From Chloroflexota bacterium (GTDB taxonomy: Bacteria; Chloroflexota; Dormibacteria; Aeolococcales; Aeolococcaceae), in contig VBIQ01000018.1 of NCBI GenBank assembly GCA_005880985.1, positions 1-56,243 of the forward strand: DNA of 56,243 bases, in the 5' to 3' direction. Shown here one piece after another: positions 49,600 through 56,243 of the stretch. The position numbers and the translations under genes are program-made. Position 1 is the stretch's first letter. Each line of letters opens with the position of its first letter. A model generated the notes under the pieces. It made no database searches and was not told the DNA's origin. It saw only the letters and a program-made list of their open reading frames with translations.

Positions 49600-50934
49600 A
49601 TGCCGAGACGTCGCGGGGGCCGGCGTGTGCCCATCCGCCCTGGCGACCGGCCCTCCCCACGCCGCACCCCCGCGCGCTCGCAACGCGTCGCCCCGCTCGG
49701 CGGCGTGGGCAGCCAGGTGCAGCGGATGACCGCCATCGGCGTGGGCGTCGTGGCAGCGGGATCGCTGATCGTCGCCGCGGTCCTGCTGGTGGCACGGGGT
49801 GGCAGCGGTCCGGCGTGCACCCCCGACCCGTCGGGCTGGAACGGAGCCGGCGGGGGGCCTGCGCAGCGCGGTTCGGCACAGCTCGCGGTCCGCGATCCGG
49901 GATCGCGCTGGTCCCCGGTGTGGACCTCGCCGGACAGCGCAGGCCACCTCACCGCTCCGCCGAGCGCGGCTCGCGGCCTGGTCTTCAACGTTCGTAGCGA
50001 CGGCACCCTGGTGGCGCTGGCCGCCGGCGACGGCGGGCTGCGCTGGACCAGCCCGCCGGGGGGCGGGGAGTCGGGGGCGGGCATGGTCGCCGTCGCCCTC
50101 GACGGCTGCAGTGCGGTGGTCGCCACCAGCCGCCAGCAGGCAGCGACCCAGCTGACCGGTGCGGTGCGGGCCGTCGATCTCGACAGCCATCAACGCCGGT
50201 GGGGGGTGAGCAGCGCCGACTTCGTGCTCGCCGCCCCGGAGATCGAGCAGGGCATCGTCTACGCGGGTATCGCCCAGCCCCGCCCCGGCGGCGGCGCCTT
50301 CGACCGTGACTACTACCTCGACGGCTACGCGGAGAACGACGGGTCGCGCGGGTACCGCAAGCGGTTTCAGGCCGGTCTGATCGCCCCGCCGACGTCCGAC
50401 GGCGAGCATGTCTGGATCGGCGACCTGGACAACAGCTTCTACGCGCTCGGCCCCGGTGCGCGGCAGCTGTGGTCGTTCAGCACCGGAGGCATCATCAGCG
50501 CCGGCGCCGTCGACGGGGGCTCGTCACTGTACGTCGCCAGCGCCGACCACAATCTCTACGCGCTCGAGCACGACGCACCGCGCGAGCGCTGGCACGCCGA
50601 CGCCGGATCGCCGATCGAGGTGGCCCCGGTGCTGGTCGACACCACGGTGGTGGCGGCGGGACGCGACGGGCGGGTGATCGCGGTCGACTCGCAGAGCGGA
50701 AAGGTGCGCTGGAGCGTCGACATCGGCGCCGTCGTCACCCATGGCCTGGCCGCGGCCGGCAATCGGGTGGCGGTCATCGACGATGGCGGGGTCATGCACC
50801 TGCTCGACGTCGCCAGCGGCCTCGAGCGCGGTCGCTGGACGGCTCCGGCCCCGCCCAGCGGCGGGCCTGCCGTCTATGGTGGCCGCCTGCTCGTCACCTG
50901 CGCCGACGGCCGGCTCTACGCGCTGCCCCTGTGA
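49600..50934 (+). CDS. Membrane-anchored PQQ-like beta-propeller protein
   Basis: 444 aa. A 40-residue Arg-rich cytoplasmic start, one transmembrane segment (about 43-66), then seven to eight repeats of the PQQ_2/BamB type: DGTLVALAAGDGGLRW, NSFYALGPGARQLWSF, DHNLYALEHDAPRERW, DGRVIAVDSQSGKVRWS, GRLYALPL. The W-(S/T) and LYAL strands define the propeller. Usually a scaffold or sensor outside the cell membrane; no PQQ-dehydrogenase catalytic residues were sought successfully. Start ATG 49600 by promoter spacing. Confidence 0.83.
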   Translation: MPRRRGGRRVPIRPGDRPSPRRTPARSQRVAPLGGVGSQVQRMTAIGVGVVAAGSLIVAAVLLVARGGSGPACTPDPSGWNGAGGGPAQRGSAQLAVRDPGSRWSPVWTSPDSAGHLTAPPSAARGLVFNVRSDGTLVALAAGDGGLRWTSPPGGGESGAGMVAVALDGCSAVVATSRQQAATQLTGAVRAVDLDSHQRRWGVSSADFVLAAPEIEQGIVYAGIAQPRPGGGAFDRDYYLDGYAENDGSRGYRKRFQAGLIAPPTSDGEHVWIGDLDNSFYALGPGARQLWSFSTGGIISAGAVDGGSSLYVASADHNLYALEHDAPRERWHADAGSPIEVAPVLVDTTVVAAGRDGRVIAVDSQSGKVRWSVDIGAVVTHGLAAAGNRVAVIDDGGVMHLLDVASGLERGRWTAPAPPSGGPAVYGGRLLVTCADGRLYALPL

Positions 50935-50960
50935 GCGGCGCTCGGGACGCCGTCAGCGCG

Positions 50961-51593
50961 TCAGCGTTTGCGCTGGCCGCGCAGGTCCGCGAGCAGGGCG
51001 ATCAGCTTGGAGTCGGGGCCGGCGTACTCGGCGCGCCAGACCCCATAGCAGTCGAAGAACGCGGTGGTGGGATCGGCGAAGCGCCGGAAGGCATCGAGCC
51101 GGGCCGGTGCCAGCGTGCAGTTGAACTGCAGCGCGCGCAGCACCCGTTCGCCCTGGGCGGCACGCAGCTTCTGGGTAGCGCGCACCCAGAGGAAGGCGAG
51201 AGCGCCCAATCCGGCGGCGCTGGCGAGCGCCACCGTCAGCACCAGCGCCGACACGGTGGCGGAATCGAGGCTGCCGGCGCGGAACAGACCCACCGCTCCG
51301 ATGCCGACTCCCGCCACCAGGGCGGCGATGCCCAGCCGCTGCCGCCGGTTGCTGTCCTCGAGGCGGCGGTAGGTGCCGTGGTAGCTCTCGCACAGGCGGC
51401 GCAGGCTGGCCGACGACGCCAGCAGCTCGCCGGCGGTCGGCGCCATCGACGGGTCGGTGGTTGGCGAAGCGGTGGCGTCGGCGTCGTCAGCGGTGGTGCG
51501 ATGACGCAGCGGCTGCACCGAGCCGAGCAGCTCCTCGCGGAGCGAGACAACCGAGGTCTTCTCAGGGGCAGGGGGGTCCGTGAGCACGTTCAT
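50961..51593 (-). CDS. Two-helix membrane protein with cytoplasmic flanks, unknown
   Basis: 210 aa. An N-terminal polar region of about 95 residues (coiled-coil-like ELLASSASLRRLCESYHGTYRRLEDSNRRQR), then two helices (about 97-115 and 122-145), then a basic C-terminal domain (FLWVRATQKLRAAQGERVLRALQFNCTLAPARLDAFRRFADP). No recognised family. Convergent with the PQQ gene, divergent from the TPR-zincin gene. A weak TACAAC box 6 nt before ATG 51593 fits the promoter pattern. Confidence 0.6.
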   Translation of the reverse strand: MNVLTDPPAPEKTSVVSLREELLGSVQPLRHRTTADDADATASPTTDPSMAPTAGELLASSASLRRLCESYHGTYRRLEDSNRRQRLGIAALVAGVGIGAVGLFRAGSLDSATVSALVLTVALASAAGLGALAFLWVRATQKLRAAQGERVLRALQFNCTLAPARLDAFRRFADPTTAFFDCYGVWRAEYAGPDSKLIALLADLRGQRKR

Positions 51594-51599
51594 GGTCTG

Positions 51600-51605
51600 G
51601 TTGTA
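51600..51605 (-). promoter_or_regulatory. Weak -10-like box (TACAAC)
   Basis: Minus-strand TACAAC, 6 nt, ATG 51593. Lacks the conserved final T. Confidence 0.3.
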
Positions 51606-51669
51606 GCCCCCATCCGCGGCGCCGCCGTCCCGGTCGGCGAATCGTGACCGGCGCGTCAGGCCGGCGTGG

Positions 51670-51675
51670 TAGCGT
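51670..51675 (+). promoter_or_regulatory. -10 box (TAGCGT) of the TPR-zincin gene
   Basis: TAGCGT, 7 nt, ATG 51683; leaderless-type spacing. It decides ATG 51683 over the in-frame upstream start at 51644. Confidence 0.45.
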
Positions 51676-51682
51676 CGCCTCG

Positions 51683-52501
51683 ATGCCTTGGCCGCGACTG
51701 CGGCGCGGACGGATCGAGGATCCCGCCCTGCTCCTGGACGCTGCCGAGGCCGCCCTCGACGACGGGCGGTCCGACGAGGCGTATCGCCGTGCCGAGCGGG
51801 CGCACCGCGTGCTGCGCCGCAGTGGCGCCGGGGCGGAGGCCGAATCCGGGGCGCTGCTGCTCCAGGCCGCGGCCCTCAGCCAGCTGGGCCGGCGCGAGCC
51901 GGCGCTGGCCGCGGCCACCGCCGCCACCGGACTGACCGCCGATGACCCCGAGGCGTGGCGGCTGCGGGGAGTGGCCGCGTACCTGCTGGGCCGGTTCGAC
52001 GAGGCCGCGTCGCATCTCGAGAGGGCGGTCGCACTCGCCCCCCACGACGCCGATGCCTGGCACACCCTTGGTCGCGCCCGCGCTTGGCTCGGCCAGGCGG
52101 CGGCGGGCGACGAGGCGCTGGATCGAGCCGCGTGCCTCGATCCGTCGCACTACACCCCGCCCCTACGCATCGCCTCCGGCGAGTTCGACCGGCTCGCGGC
52201 CGAGGTGTGGGCCGCGATCCCCGTCCAGTTCCGCCGGATGTTGGCCAATACCATGCTGGTGGTCGAACCCCTTCCCGATCCCGAAGAGGTGGAGGAGGGG
52301 CTCGACCCCGACCTGCTCGGCGTCTACAGCGGAGCCACCGTCCTGCACGACGACGGCCCCTTCGAGCGCATCGTGCTCTACCAGCGCAACCACGAGACGG
52401 TGTGTGCCACCCTCGGTCAGCTGCGCGAGGAGATCCGTCGCACCATCCTGCACGAGGTGGGACATCACTTCGGTATGGACGAGCACGAGCTGCCCTACTG
52501 A
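51683..52501 (+). CDS. TPR protein fused to a minimal zincin metallopeptidase
   Basis: 272 aa. Residues about 10-155 contain three TPR-like helical pairs (LLDAAEAALDDGRSDEAYRRAERAHRVL, AEAWRLRGVAAYLLGRFDEAASHLERAVALAP, DAWHTLGRARAWLGQAAAGDEALDRAACLDP). The C-terminus is a zincin_1 (DUF1025-type) domain with ILHEVGHHFGMDEHEL (HExxH, third ligand in the Asp-Glu region). It is soluble, with no signal peptide. Zincin_1 proteins usually are about 120 aa alone, so the TPR fusion suggests a protein partner. The DNA ligase gene follows after 19 bp in the same direction. Confidence 0.85.
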   Translation: MPWPRLRRGRIEDPALLLDAAEAALDDGRSDEAYRRAERAHRVLRRSGAGAEAESGALLLQAAALSQLGRREPALAAATAATGLTADDPEAWRLRGVAAYLLGRFDEAASHLERAVALAPHDADAWHTLGRARAWLGQAAAGDEALDRAACLDPSHYTPPLRIASGEFDRLAAEVWAAIPVQFRRMLANTMLVVEPLPDPEEVEEGLDPDLLGVYSGATVLHDDGPFERIVLYQRNHETVCATLGQLREEIRRTILHEVGHHFGMDEHELPY

Positions 52502-52520
52502 CGCTGCGACACTGACGGAC

Positions 52521-54236
52521 ATGGAAACGCCATCGGACACGCAAGCACCGCCGATTGGCGCGGCGCCCGGCTCGATGGCGGCCTTGGCGGTCACCGCGTC
52601 GGCCATTGGCGCGACGTCCTCCAAGCTGGAGAAGGTGCGCCTGCTTGCGGCCTATCTCCGCACTCTCGACCCGCAGCGGCTGCCGGTGGCGACGCGATAC
52701 TTCGCCGGCCGCCCCTTCCCCTCGGGGGACACCCGGGTGCTGCAGATCGGCGGTGCCGCCCTGAGCACCGTGCTCCGCGAGCTGACCGGGATCGACGGCG
52801 ACGCGCTGAGCCGGATCTACCGGCGTCATGCCGACGCCGGTGACACCACCCACGATGCGCTGCTCGAGGCGGGCCGCGGCGGCACCGGCGGTCTCGACCT
52901 CGTAGGCGTCGCCGCGGCCTTCGACACCATCGCCGCCGGAGGCACCCCGAGGCAGCGCGCCGGGCTGCTCCGCGAGCTGCTGGCGGGGTGCTCGCCGGAG
53001 GAGGCGCGCTACATCGTCAAGCTGATCAGCGGCGACATGCGCATCGGGCTTCGCGAAGGCCTGGTCGAGGAGGCCATCGGCCGCGCCTTCGATCGTCCCG
53101 CGACCGCGGTCGCGCGCGCCGACATGATCATCGGCGACCTCGGCGAGGTGGCGCTGCTCGCCCGCGACGACCGCCTCGACGACGCCCAGCCCCGGCTCTT
53201 CGCTCCCATGCGCTACATGCTCGCCTCTCCGGTGAGCGGCGCCGCCGAGGTGATCACCCGGCTCGGCGACGAGGTGTGGGTCGAGGACAAGTACGATGGG
53301 ATCCGCTGCCAGCTCCACCGCGACGCGGGCCGCGTCCTGCTCTGCAGCCGCGACCTCAAGGACATCACCGAGCAGTTTCCCGAGGTGGTGCGGGCGGCGC
53401 GGCGGGTCGAGGGCGCGTTGCTGCTCGACGGCGAGCTGCTGGCCTTCAGGGAGCGACGGGTGCTGCCCTTCGCCGCGTTGCAGACGCGGCTGGGGAGGAA
53501 GCGGCCGCCGCCCCAGCTGCTCGCCGAGGTGCCGGTGGTCTTCGTCGCCTGGGACCTGCTCTTCCAGGACGGTGAATCACTGCTCGAGCAGCCGCTTCGG
53601 GCCCGACGCGAGCGGCTGGAGGCGCTGGGTCTCGGCGACGGCTTCGCCCTGGCCCACCTCGAGCGAGCCCGCGGCGTCGACGCCCTGGAGCAGCTGTTCC
53701 TCGACGCGCGGGCGCGCCGCAACGAGGGACTGATGGCCAAGGACCCCGACTCCGCGTACACGCCGGGCCGTCGCGGTCTCGCCTGGCTGAAGCTGAAGAA
53801 ACCGCTCGATACCCTCGACGTGGTGGTGATCGGCGCCGAGTGGGGACATGGCAAGCGTCACGGTGTGCTCAGCGACGTCACCTTCGCCGTCCGCGTCGAC
53901 GGCAGCGACGAGCTGGTGCCGGTGGGCAAGGCGTACACCGGCCTGACCGATGCCGAGATCGCCGAGATGACGGCGATGCTGCTGGAGCGCACCGTCAGCG
54001 AGCACGGCAGCTACCGCACCGTGCGGCCGGACATCGTGCTCGAGGTGGCGTTCGACGCGGTGCAACGCTCTGCGCGCCATCGCTCCGGCTTCGCCCTGCG
54101 ATTCCCGCGGATCCTGCGCTGGCGGCGTGACAAGCCCCCCGAAGAGATCGACACCTTGAGCCGGGTGCGCGCCATCGCCGAGCAGCTCGCCGAGGGGCCG
54201 GAACAGCGCGTGGACCCGGCCACGGCGGAGGCGTAG
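52521..54236 (+). CDS. ATP-dependent DNA ligase
   Basis: 571 aa. DNA_ligase_A_N domain (about 20-200), then the adenylation domain with the nucleotide-binding lysine Lys257 in EDKYDGIRCQLH (motif I), motifs III-V including LLLDGELLAF, NEGLMAKDPDSAYTPGRRGLAWLKLKK and a C-terminal OB domain. It resembles the archaeal and actinobacterial LigB type, not the LigD polymerase-ligase fusion. NAD-dependent LigA is presumably encoded elsewhere; this one probably acts in repair. No Ku gene is near. Start ATG 52521. Confidence 0.94.
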   Translation: METPSDTQAPPIGAAPGSMAALAVTASAIGATSSKLEKVRLLAAYLRTLDPQRLPVATRYFAGRPFPSGDTRVLQIGGAALSTVLRELTGIDGDALSRIYRRHADAGDTTHDALLEAGRGGTGGLDLVGVAAAFDTIAAGGTPRQRAGLLRELLAGCSPEEARYIVKLISGDMRIGLREGLVEEAIGRAFDRPATAVARADMIIGDLGEVALLARDDRLDDAQPRLFAPMRYMLASPVSGAAEVITRLGDEVWVEDKYDGIRCQLHRDAGRVLLCSRDLKDITEQFPEVVRAARRVEGALLLDGELLAFRERRVLPFAALQTRLGRKRPPPQLLAEVPVVFVAWDLLFQDGESLLEQPLRARRERLEALGLGDGFALAHLERARGVDALEQLFLDARARRNEGLMAKDPDSAYTPGRRGLAWLKLKKPLDTLDVVVIGAEWGHGKRHGVLSDVTFAVRVDGSDELVPVGKAYTGLTDAEIAEMTAMLLERTVSEHGSYRTVRPDIVLEVAFDAVQRSARHRSGFALRFPRILRWRRDKPPEEIDTLSRVRAIAEQLAEGPEQRVDPATAEA

Positions 54237-54271
54237 ATGCGGATCGGCCGTCGAGCCTCGCGGTCCGCCGA

Positions 54272-54847
54272 TCAGCTGAGAAAGGGCGCGAAGAGGCCCG
54301 GCGTGTCGGCGGCCGGGTCGCCGACCTGCTCGAAGACCGAGAAGCGGCTGCGCAGCGCGGCGTACTGCGCGGCCAGGGCGGGATCGCCGTAGGCCTCCTG
54401 GGGATCCCAGGGATGCAGGTATCGGACCTCGCTGATGCCCGCCTGCAGCATCTCCTTGAGGCAGCCGAAGCACGGCTGGGTGGTGCTGGTCAGGCCGGCT
54501 CCCAGGGTCTGCTGGCCGAACCGGGCCGCGGTGAGGATCGCGTTCTGCTCGGCGTGCACACAGAGACACACGTCGTAGGCACCGCCGCGCAGGTAGGGCG
54601 CCTCCTCACCCCGGTGCAGGCAGCGATGGCAGCCCCCCTCGGAGCAGTTGGGCATGCCGAACGGGGTGCCGTTGTAGCCGGTGGAGAGGACGCGGTCGTC
54701 GCGGACGATCACCGCCCCGACCCGTCGTCCCAGGCAGTCGGCACGGGTGCGCGCCGCCAGGGCGATCAGAAGGAAGTAGAGGCGCTTGTCCGGCCGCGCC
54801 ACCCGACCCTCCGTGGGCGCCGGCGAGAGCTCGCCCGGCGCGGTCAC
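54272..54847 (-). CDS. dCMP-deaminase-like (ComEB-type) zinc deaminase
   Basis: 191 aa. CVHAEQNAIL carries the zinc His and catalytic Glu, and TTQPCFGCLKEML the two zinc cysteines of the cytidine/deoxycytidylate deaminase fold. GRRVGAVIVRDDRVLSTGYNGTPFGMPNCSEGGC is the ComEB/dCMP deaminase signature, with an extra zinc site (CxxGGCHRC). It deaminates dCMP to dUMP for thymidylate synthesis. GTG 54847 overlaps the HxlR stop (GTGA). The C-terminal extension is longer than usual. Confidence 0.88.
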   Translation of the reverse strand: MTAPGELSPAPTEGRVARPDKRLYFLLIALAARTRADCLGRRVGAVIVRDDRVLSTGYNGTPFGMPNCSEGGCHRCLHRGEEAPYLRGGAYDVCLCVHAEQNAILTAARFGQQTLGAGLTSTTQPCFGCLKEMLQAGISEVRYLHPWDPQEAYGDPALAAQYAALRSRFSVFEQVGDPAADTPGLFAPFLS

Positions 54848-55218
54848 GCGCTGGCGGCGGGGAGCTCGGCCGGCTCGCAGGCGGCGGCCTGGGCCGGCCG
54901 GGTCGCGAGTGGCGCCTCGATGTGGCGCCGGCCCCAGGCGTCGATGGCCTCGATCACCCCCTGCAGCTCGACCCCGGCGGGGGTGAGGGCATAGGAGGTC
55001 CGGGGGGGCATGTTGGAGTGGACGGTCCGGGTCGCCAGGCCCAGGCCCTCGAGCCGGTCGAGGCGGTGGGCGAGGGTGGCCGGGTTGCAGCCTCCCACGG
55101 CTCGGCCGAGCTCGTTGAAGCCCAACGGGCCCGGCAGCAGGGCGCGCACGATATGGAGCACCCACTTCTCCTGGAGGAGCTGGATAGCCTCGGCGACGGG
55201 ACAGAAGTCGTGTTCCAT
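54844..55218 (-). CDS. HxlR-family transcriptional regulator
   Basis: 124 aa winged-helix protein: LLQEKWVLHIVRALLPGPLGFNELGRAVGGCNPATLAHRLDRLEGLGLATRTVHSNMPPRTSYALTPAGVEL is the full HxlR core. The start MEHDFCPVAEA places a cysteine at position 6, the redox-sensing Cys position of YodB/HxlR proteins, with a second Cys at 44. It probably senses quinones or electrophiles and represses the divergent YceI gene and possibly itself. Co-transcribed with the deaminase. Start ATG 55218. Confidence 0.9.
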   Translation of the reverse strand: MEHDFCPVAEAIQLLQEKWVLHIVRALLPGPLGFNELGRAVGGCNPATLAHRLDRLEGLGLATRTVHSNMPPRTSYALTPAGVELQGVIEAIDAWGRRHIEAPLATRPAQAAACEPAELPAASA

Positions 55219-55230
55219 TGGTTGCCCCTA

Positions 55231-55236
55231 AGGGTA
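55231..55236 (-). promoter_or_regulatory. -10 box (TACCCT) of the HxlR gene
   Basis: Minus-strand TACCCT, 12 nt before ATG 55218; implies a leader of about 5 nt. Confidence 0.4.
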
Positions 55237-55296
55237 CGGCGGGAGGGAAGCGATTGAACCACTTTGCCGATCGCAGCGCCATCTTCGGCGTAGCGC

Positions 55297-55320
55297 TTGA
55301 TTGACTATAGCACTATGTGG
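55297..55320 (+). promoter_or_regulatory. Candidate HxlR operator/promoter upstream of yceI
   Basis: AT-rich patch in the 109-bp divergent region. It holds a TTGATT/TTGACT -35-like sequence (55297-55306), a palindrome ATAG-CA-CTAT (55307-55316) and the imperfect direct repeat ACTATAGC/ACTATGTG. HxlR proteins bind such short palindromes. Assignment is by position and symmetry only. Confidence 0.4.
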
Positions 55321-55327
55321 TACAACC

Positions 55328-55972
55328 ATGACGCCGGCACCGACGCCGGCCCCGGACCTCGGCGGGAGCCTCCGAGGGGAGGACCCTGAATTGGCCGTCT
55401 GGACCGTCGACCCCAGTCACGCGAGCGTCACCTTCGCCGTCCGCCACCTCGGGCTGTCCACCGTGCGTGGGAGCTTCGGCCAGGTCACCGGCGAGCTCGA
55501 CCTCGACCCGGCTGACGCGACCAAGGCGCGAGGGACCGTCCGCATCGACATCGGCAGCATCGACACCCGTGACGACAAGCGGGACGCTCACCTGCGCAGC
55601 CCCGACTTCTTCCACGCCGAGCAGCACCCCGAGATGGTCTTCGAGGTCACCTCGGTCACTCCCAAGAAGGGCGACGCCTACCGCGTCGCCGGCAACCTGA
55701 CGATCCGCGGCGTCACCCGTCCGGTCGAGCTCGAGGCCGAGGCCACGGAGCCCACCCGGGATCCCTGGGGCAACGAGCGGATCGGCGTGACCCTGACCGG
55801 CAAGCTCAACCGCGAGGACTGGGGCCTGACCTGGAACATGGTTCTCGAGGCGGGCCGGCTCGTGGTCGGCAAGGACGTCAAGATCGAGATCGATGCCGAG
55901 CTCGTCAAGGCATCCGAGCAGGAGGCCGAGCTGGTCGGCGAGGCCGAGACCAAGGCCGCCGCGACCAGCTGA
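55328..55972 (+). CDS. YceI-family lipid/isoprenoid-binding protein
   Basis: 214 aa. WTVDPSHASVTFAVRHLGLSTVRGSFGQVTGELDLDP opens the YceI lipocalin-like barrel, with IDTRDDKRDAHLRSPDFF and VAGNLTIRGVTRPVELEAE in their usual places. No signal peptide, so this copy is cytoplasmic. YceI proteins bind polyisoprenoid quinones or amides. A 25-residue acidic C-terminal tail is extra. Next to an HxlR-type quinone/electrophile sensor, a role in handling quinones or lipids under redox stress is likely. Start ATG 55328. Confidence 0.9.
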   Translation: MTPAPTPAPDLGGSLRGEDPELAVWTVDPSHASVTFAVRHLGLSTVRGSFGQVTGELDLDPADATKARGTVRIDIGSIDTRDDKRDAHLRSPDFFHAEQHPEMVFEVTSVTPKKGDAYRVAGNLTIRGVTRPVELEAEATEPTRDPWGNERIGVTLTGKLNREDWGLTWNMVLEAGRLVVGKDVKIEIDAELVKASEQEAELVGEAETKAAATS

Positions 55973-55985
55973 CATCGCCTGCCGC

Positions 55986-56015
55986 GCCGGCCGGGTCGTC
56001 TTGGACCCGGCCGGC
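55986..56015 (+). terminator. GC hairpin after yceI
   Basis: GCCGGCCGGGTC (55986-55997), loop GTCTTG, GACCCGGCCGGC (56004-56015): perfect 12-bp stem 14 bp behind the yceI stop. No T-run, but a likely terminator before the tRNA. Confidence 0.65.
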
Positions 56016-56045
56016 GGCGGCTGCACCGGCAGAGCGGACGGTCTG

Positions 56046-56051
56046 TAGAGT
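56046..56051 (+). promoter_or_regulatory. -10 box (TAGAGT) of the tRNA gene
   Basis: TAGAGT ends 8 nt before the mature tRNA 5' end, so the primary transcript would need little or no 5' trimming. Confidence 0.45.
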
Positions 56052-56059
56052 GCCGTCCC

Positions 56060-56133
56060 GGGCGGGTAGCTCAGCCGGTTAGAGCGCGGGACTCATAATC
56101 CCTCGGTCGCAGGTTCGAATCCTGCCCCGCCCA
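56060..56133 (+). tRNA. tRNA with CAT anticodon (elongator Met or Ile2)
   Basis: Cloverleaf: acceptor GGGCGGG (56060-56066) with CCCGCCC (56126-56132), discriminator A, D arm GCTC/GAGC, anticodon loop CTCATAA with anticodon CAT at 56094-56096, T arm GCAGG/CCTGC around TTCGAAT. The first anticodon-stem pair is C-T mismatched. The CCA end is not encoded (ACG follows). Absence of the initiator features (C1-A72 mismatch, three G-C pairs in the anticodon stem) excludes fMet. Elongator Met and lysidine-modified Ile2 cannot be told apart with certainty. A T-rich run follows (56138-56143). Confidence 0.93.
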
Positions 56134-56150
56134 ACGACTTTTTGTGCTAA

Positions 56151-56243
56151 TCCGGCTGACGCTGGACAAACGACCTTCGGCTGAAGCTTTACGCAGCTTC
56201 GGGTGAGGGTTTACAGCTACTTCGGCTGACGCTTGACACTCCC
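56151..56243 (+). repeat. Degenerate tandem repeats at the window end
   Basis: Four copies of a TTCGGCTGA-GCTT-AC-like unit begin at 56151, 56176, 56198 and 56221 (spacings 25, 22, 23). Copy 1 starts TCCGGCTGACGCTGGAC; copies 2 and 4 start TTCGGCTGAAGC and TTCGGCTGACGC; copy 3 is TTCGGGTGAGG. The array continues to the window edge, so its full extent is unknown. Confidence 0.5.

Noticed and set aside
52521..54236. LigD/Ku non-homologous end-joining locus
   Set aside because: The ligase is a stand-alone enzyme with an N-terminal ligase domain; there is no polymerase or nuclease domain of LigD and no Ku gene nearby.
56060..56133. Initiator tRNA
   Set aside because: The acceptor stem is fully paired at position 1-72 and the anticodon stem lacks three consecutive G-C pairs at the loop end.
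56151..56243. Start of a CRISPR array
   Set aside because: Units are only 22-25 nt apart and degenerate throughout, without distinct conserved repeats and unique spacers, and no cas gene is seen.

Overview
This is a high-GC (mostly about 70% by eye) bacterial chromosome segment, densely packed with about 62 protein genes and one tRNA. No transposase, integrase, phage gene or CRISPR array is visible. Several traits point to a free-living, respiring, monoderm-like member of the Terrabacteria, such as Dormibacterota, Chloroflexota or a deep actinobacterial relative: a K+-independent type H+-pyrophosphatase, ETF and acyl-CoA oxidation genes, an LPXTG-like sorting signal, MshB/Mca-like PIG-L deacetylases, an ATP-dependent DNA ligase, and many promoters whose -10 box lies only 6-12 nt before the start codon. 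I cannot fix the phylum without a search.

Layout. 1-9,941: a partial membrane protein, a secreted PKD-type protein, a DMT permease/hypoxanthine phosphoribosyltransferase pair, a PfkB kinase, a thiolase, a leftward cyclophilin/PIG-L/membrane-protein operon, and a rightward M23 peptidase/lipoprotein pair. 9,997-18,470: etfBA, a YbjN-like protein, a GAF hybrid kinase with its OmpR-type regulator, a BNR-like surface protein with an LPNTA tail, a DtxR-family regulator, a thioesterase and a LysM-CHAP wall hydrolase.

18,549-29,084 is the most unusual block. A tightly overlapping rightward gene series encodes a universal-stress/PCP-reductase/rubredoxin-like fusion, a CydA-like membrane protein, a small two-helix protein, a Rieske protein, a full-length cytochrome b (b6 plus subunit IV), a second CydA-like protein, an unknown protein, a receiver domain, an ABC ATPase and permease, a lipoprotein and another unknown. 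There is no CydB and no c-type cytochrome. This looks like a single-operon quinol-oxidising electron-transfer module of uncommon composition.

29,154-33,515: an AI-2E-family permease, a small zinc-ribbon protein, a PIG-L/asparaginase II/lipoprotein operon and MobA. 33,658-39,067: a strong TTGACA/TATAGT promoter with an overlapping palindrome leads into a lipid-catabolism gene set (SCP2, two MaoC-like dehydratase halves, acyl-CoA dehydrogenase, SDR, enoyl-CoA hydratase) that ends in a glycosidase-like protein with an altered active-site motif.

39,267-56,243: a cold-shock protein, a CinA-like protein, the H+-pyrophosphatase behind a hairpin-bearing leader, a GlcD-like flavoprotein, an Mrp-type ATPase with an MFS exporter, a LOG-like protein, divergent HD-phosphohydrolase and PQQ-propeller genes, a TPR-zincin fusion, the DNA ligase, a dCMP-deaminase-like protein with an HxlR regulator facing a YceI protein, and a CAT-anticodon tRNA followed by degenerate short tandem repeats that run off the window.

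All functions are read from motifs and family knowledge. No database search was run.
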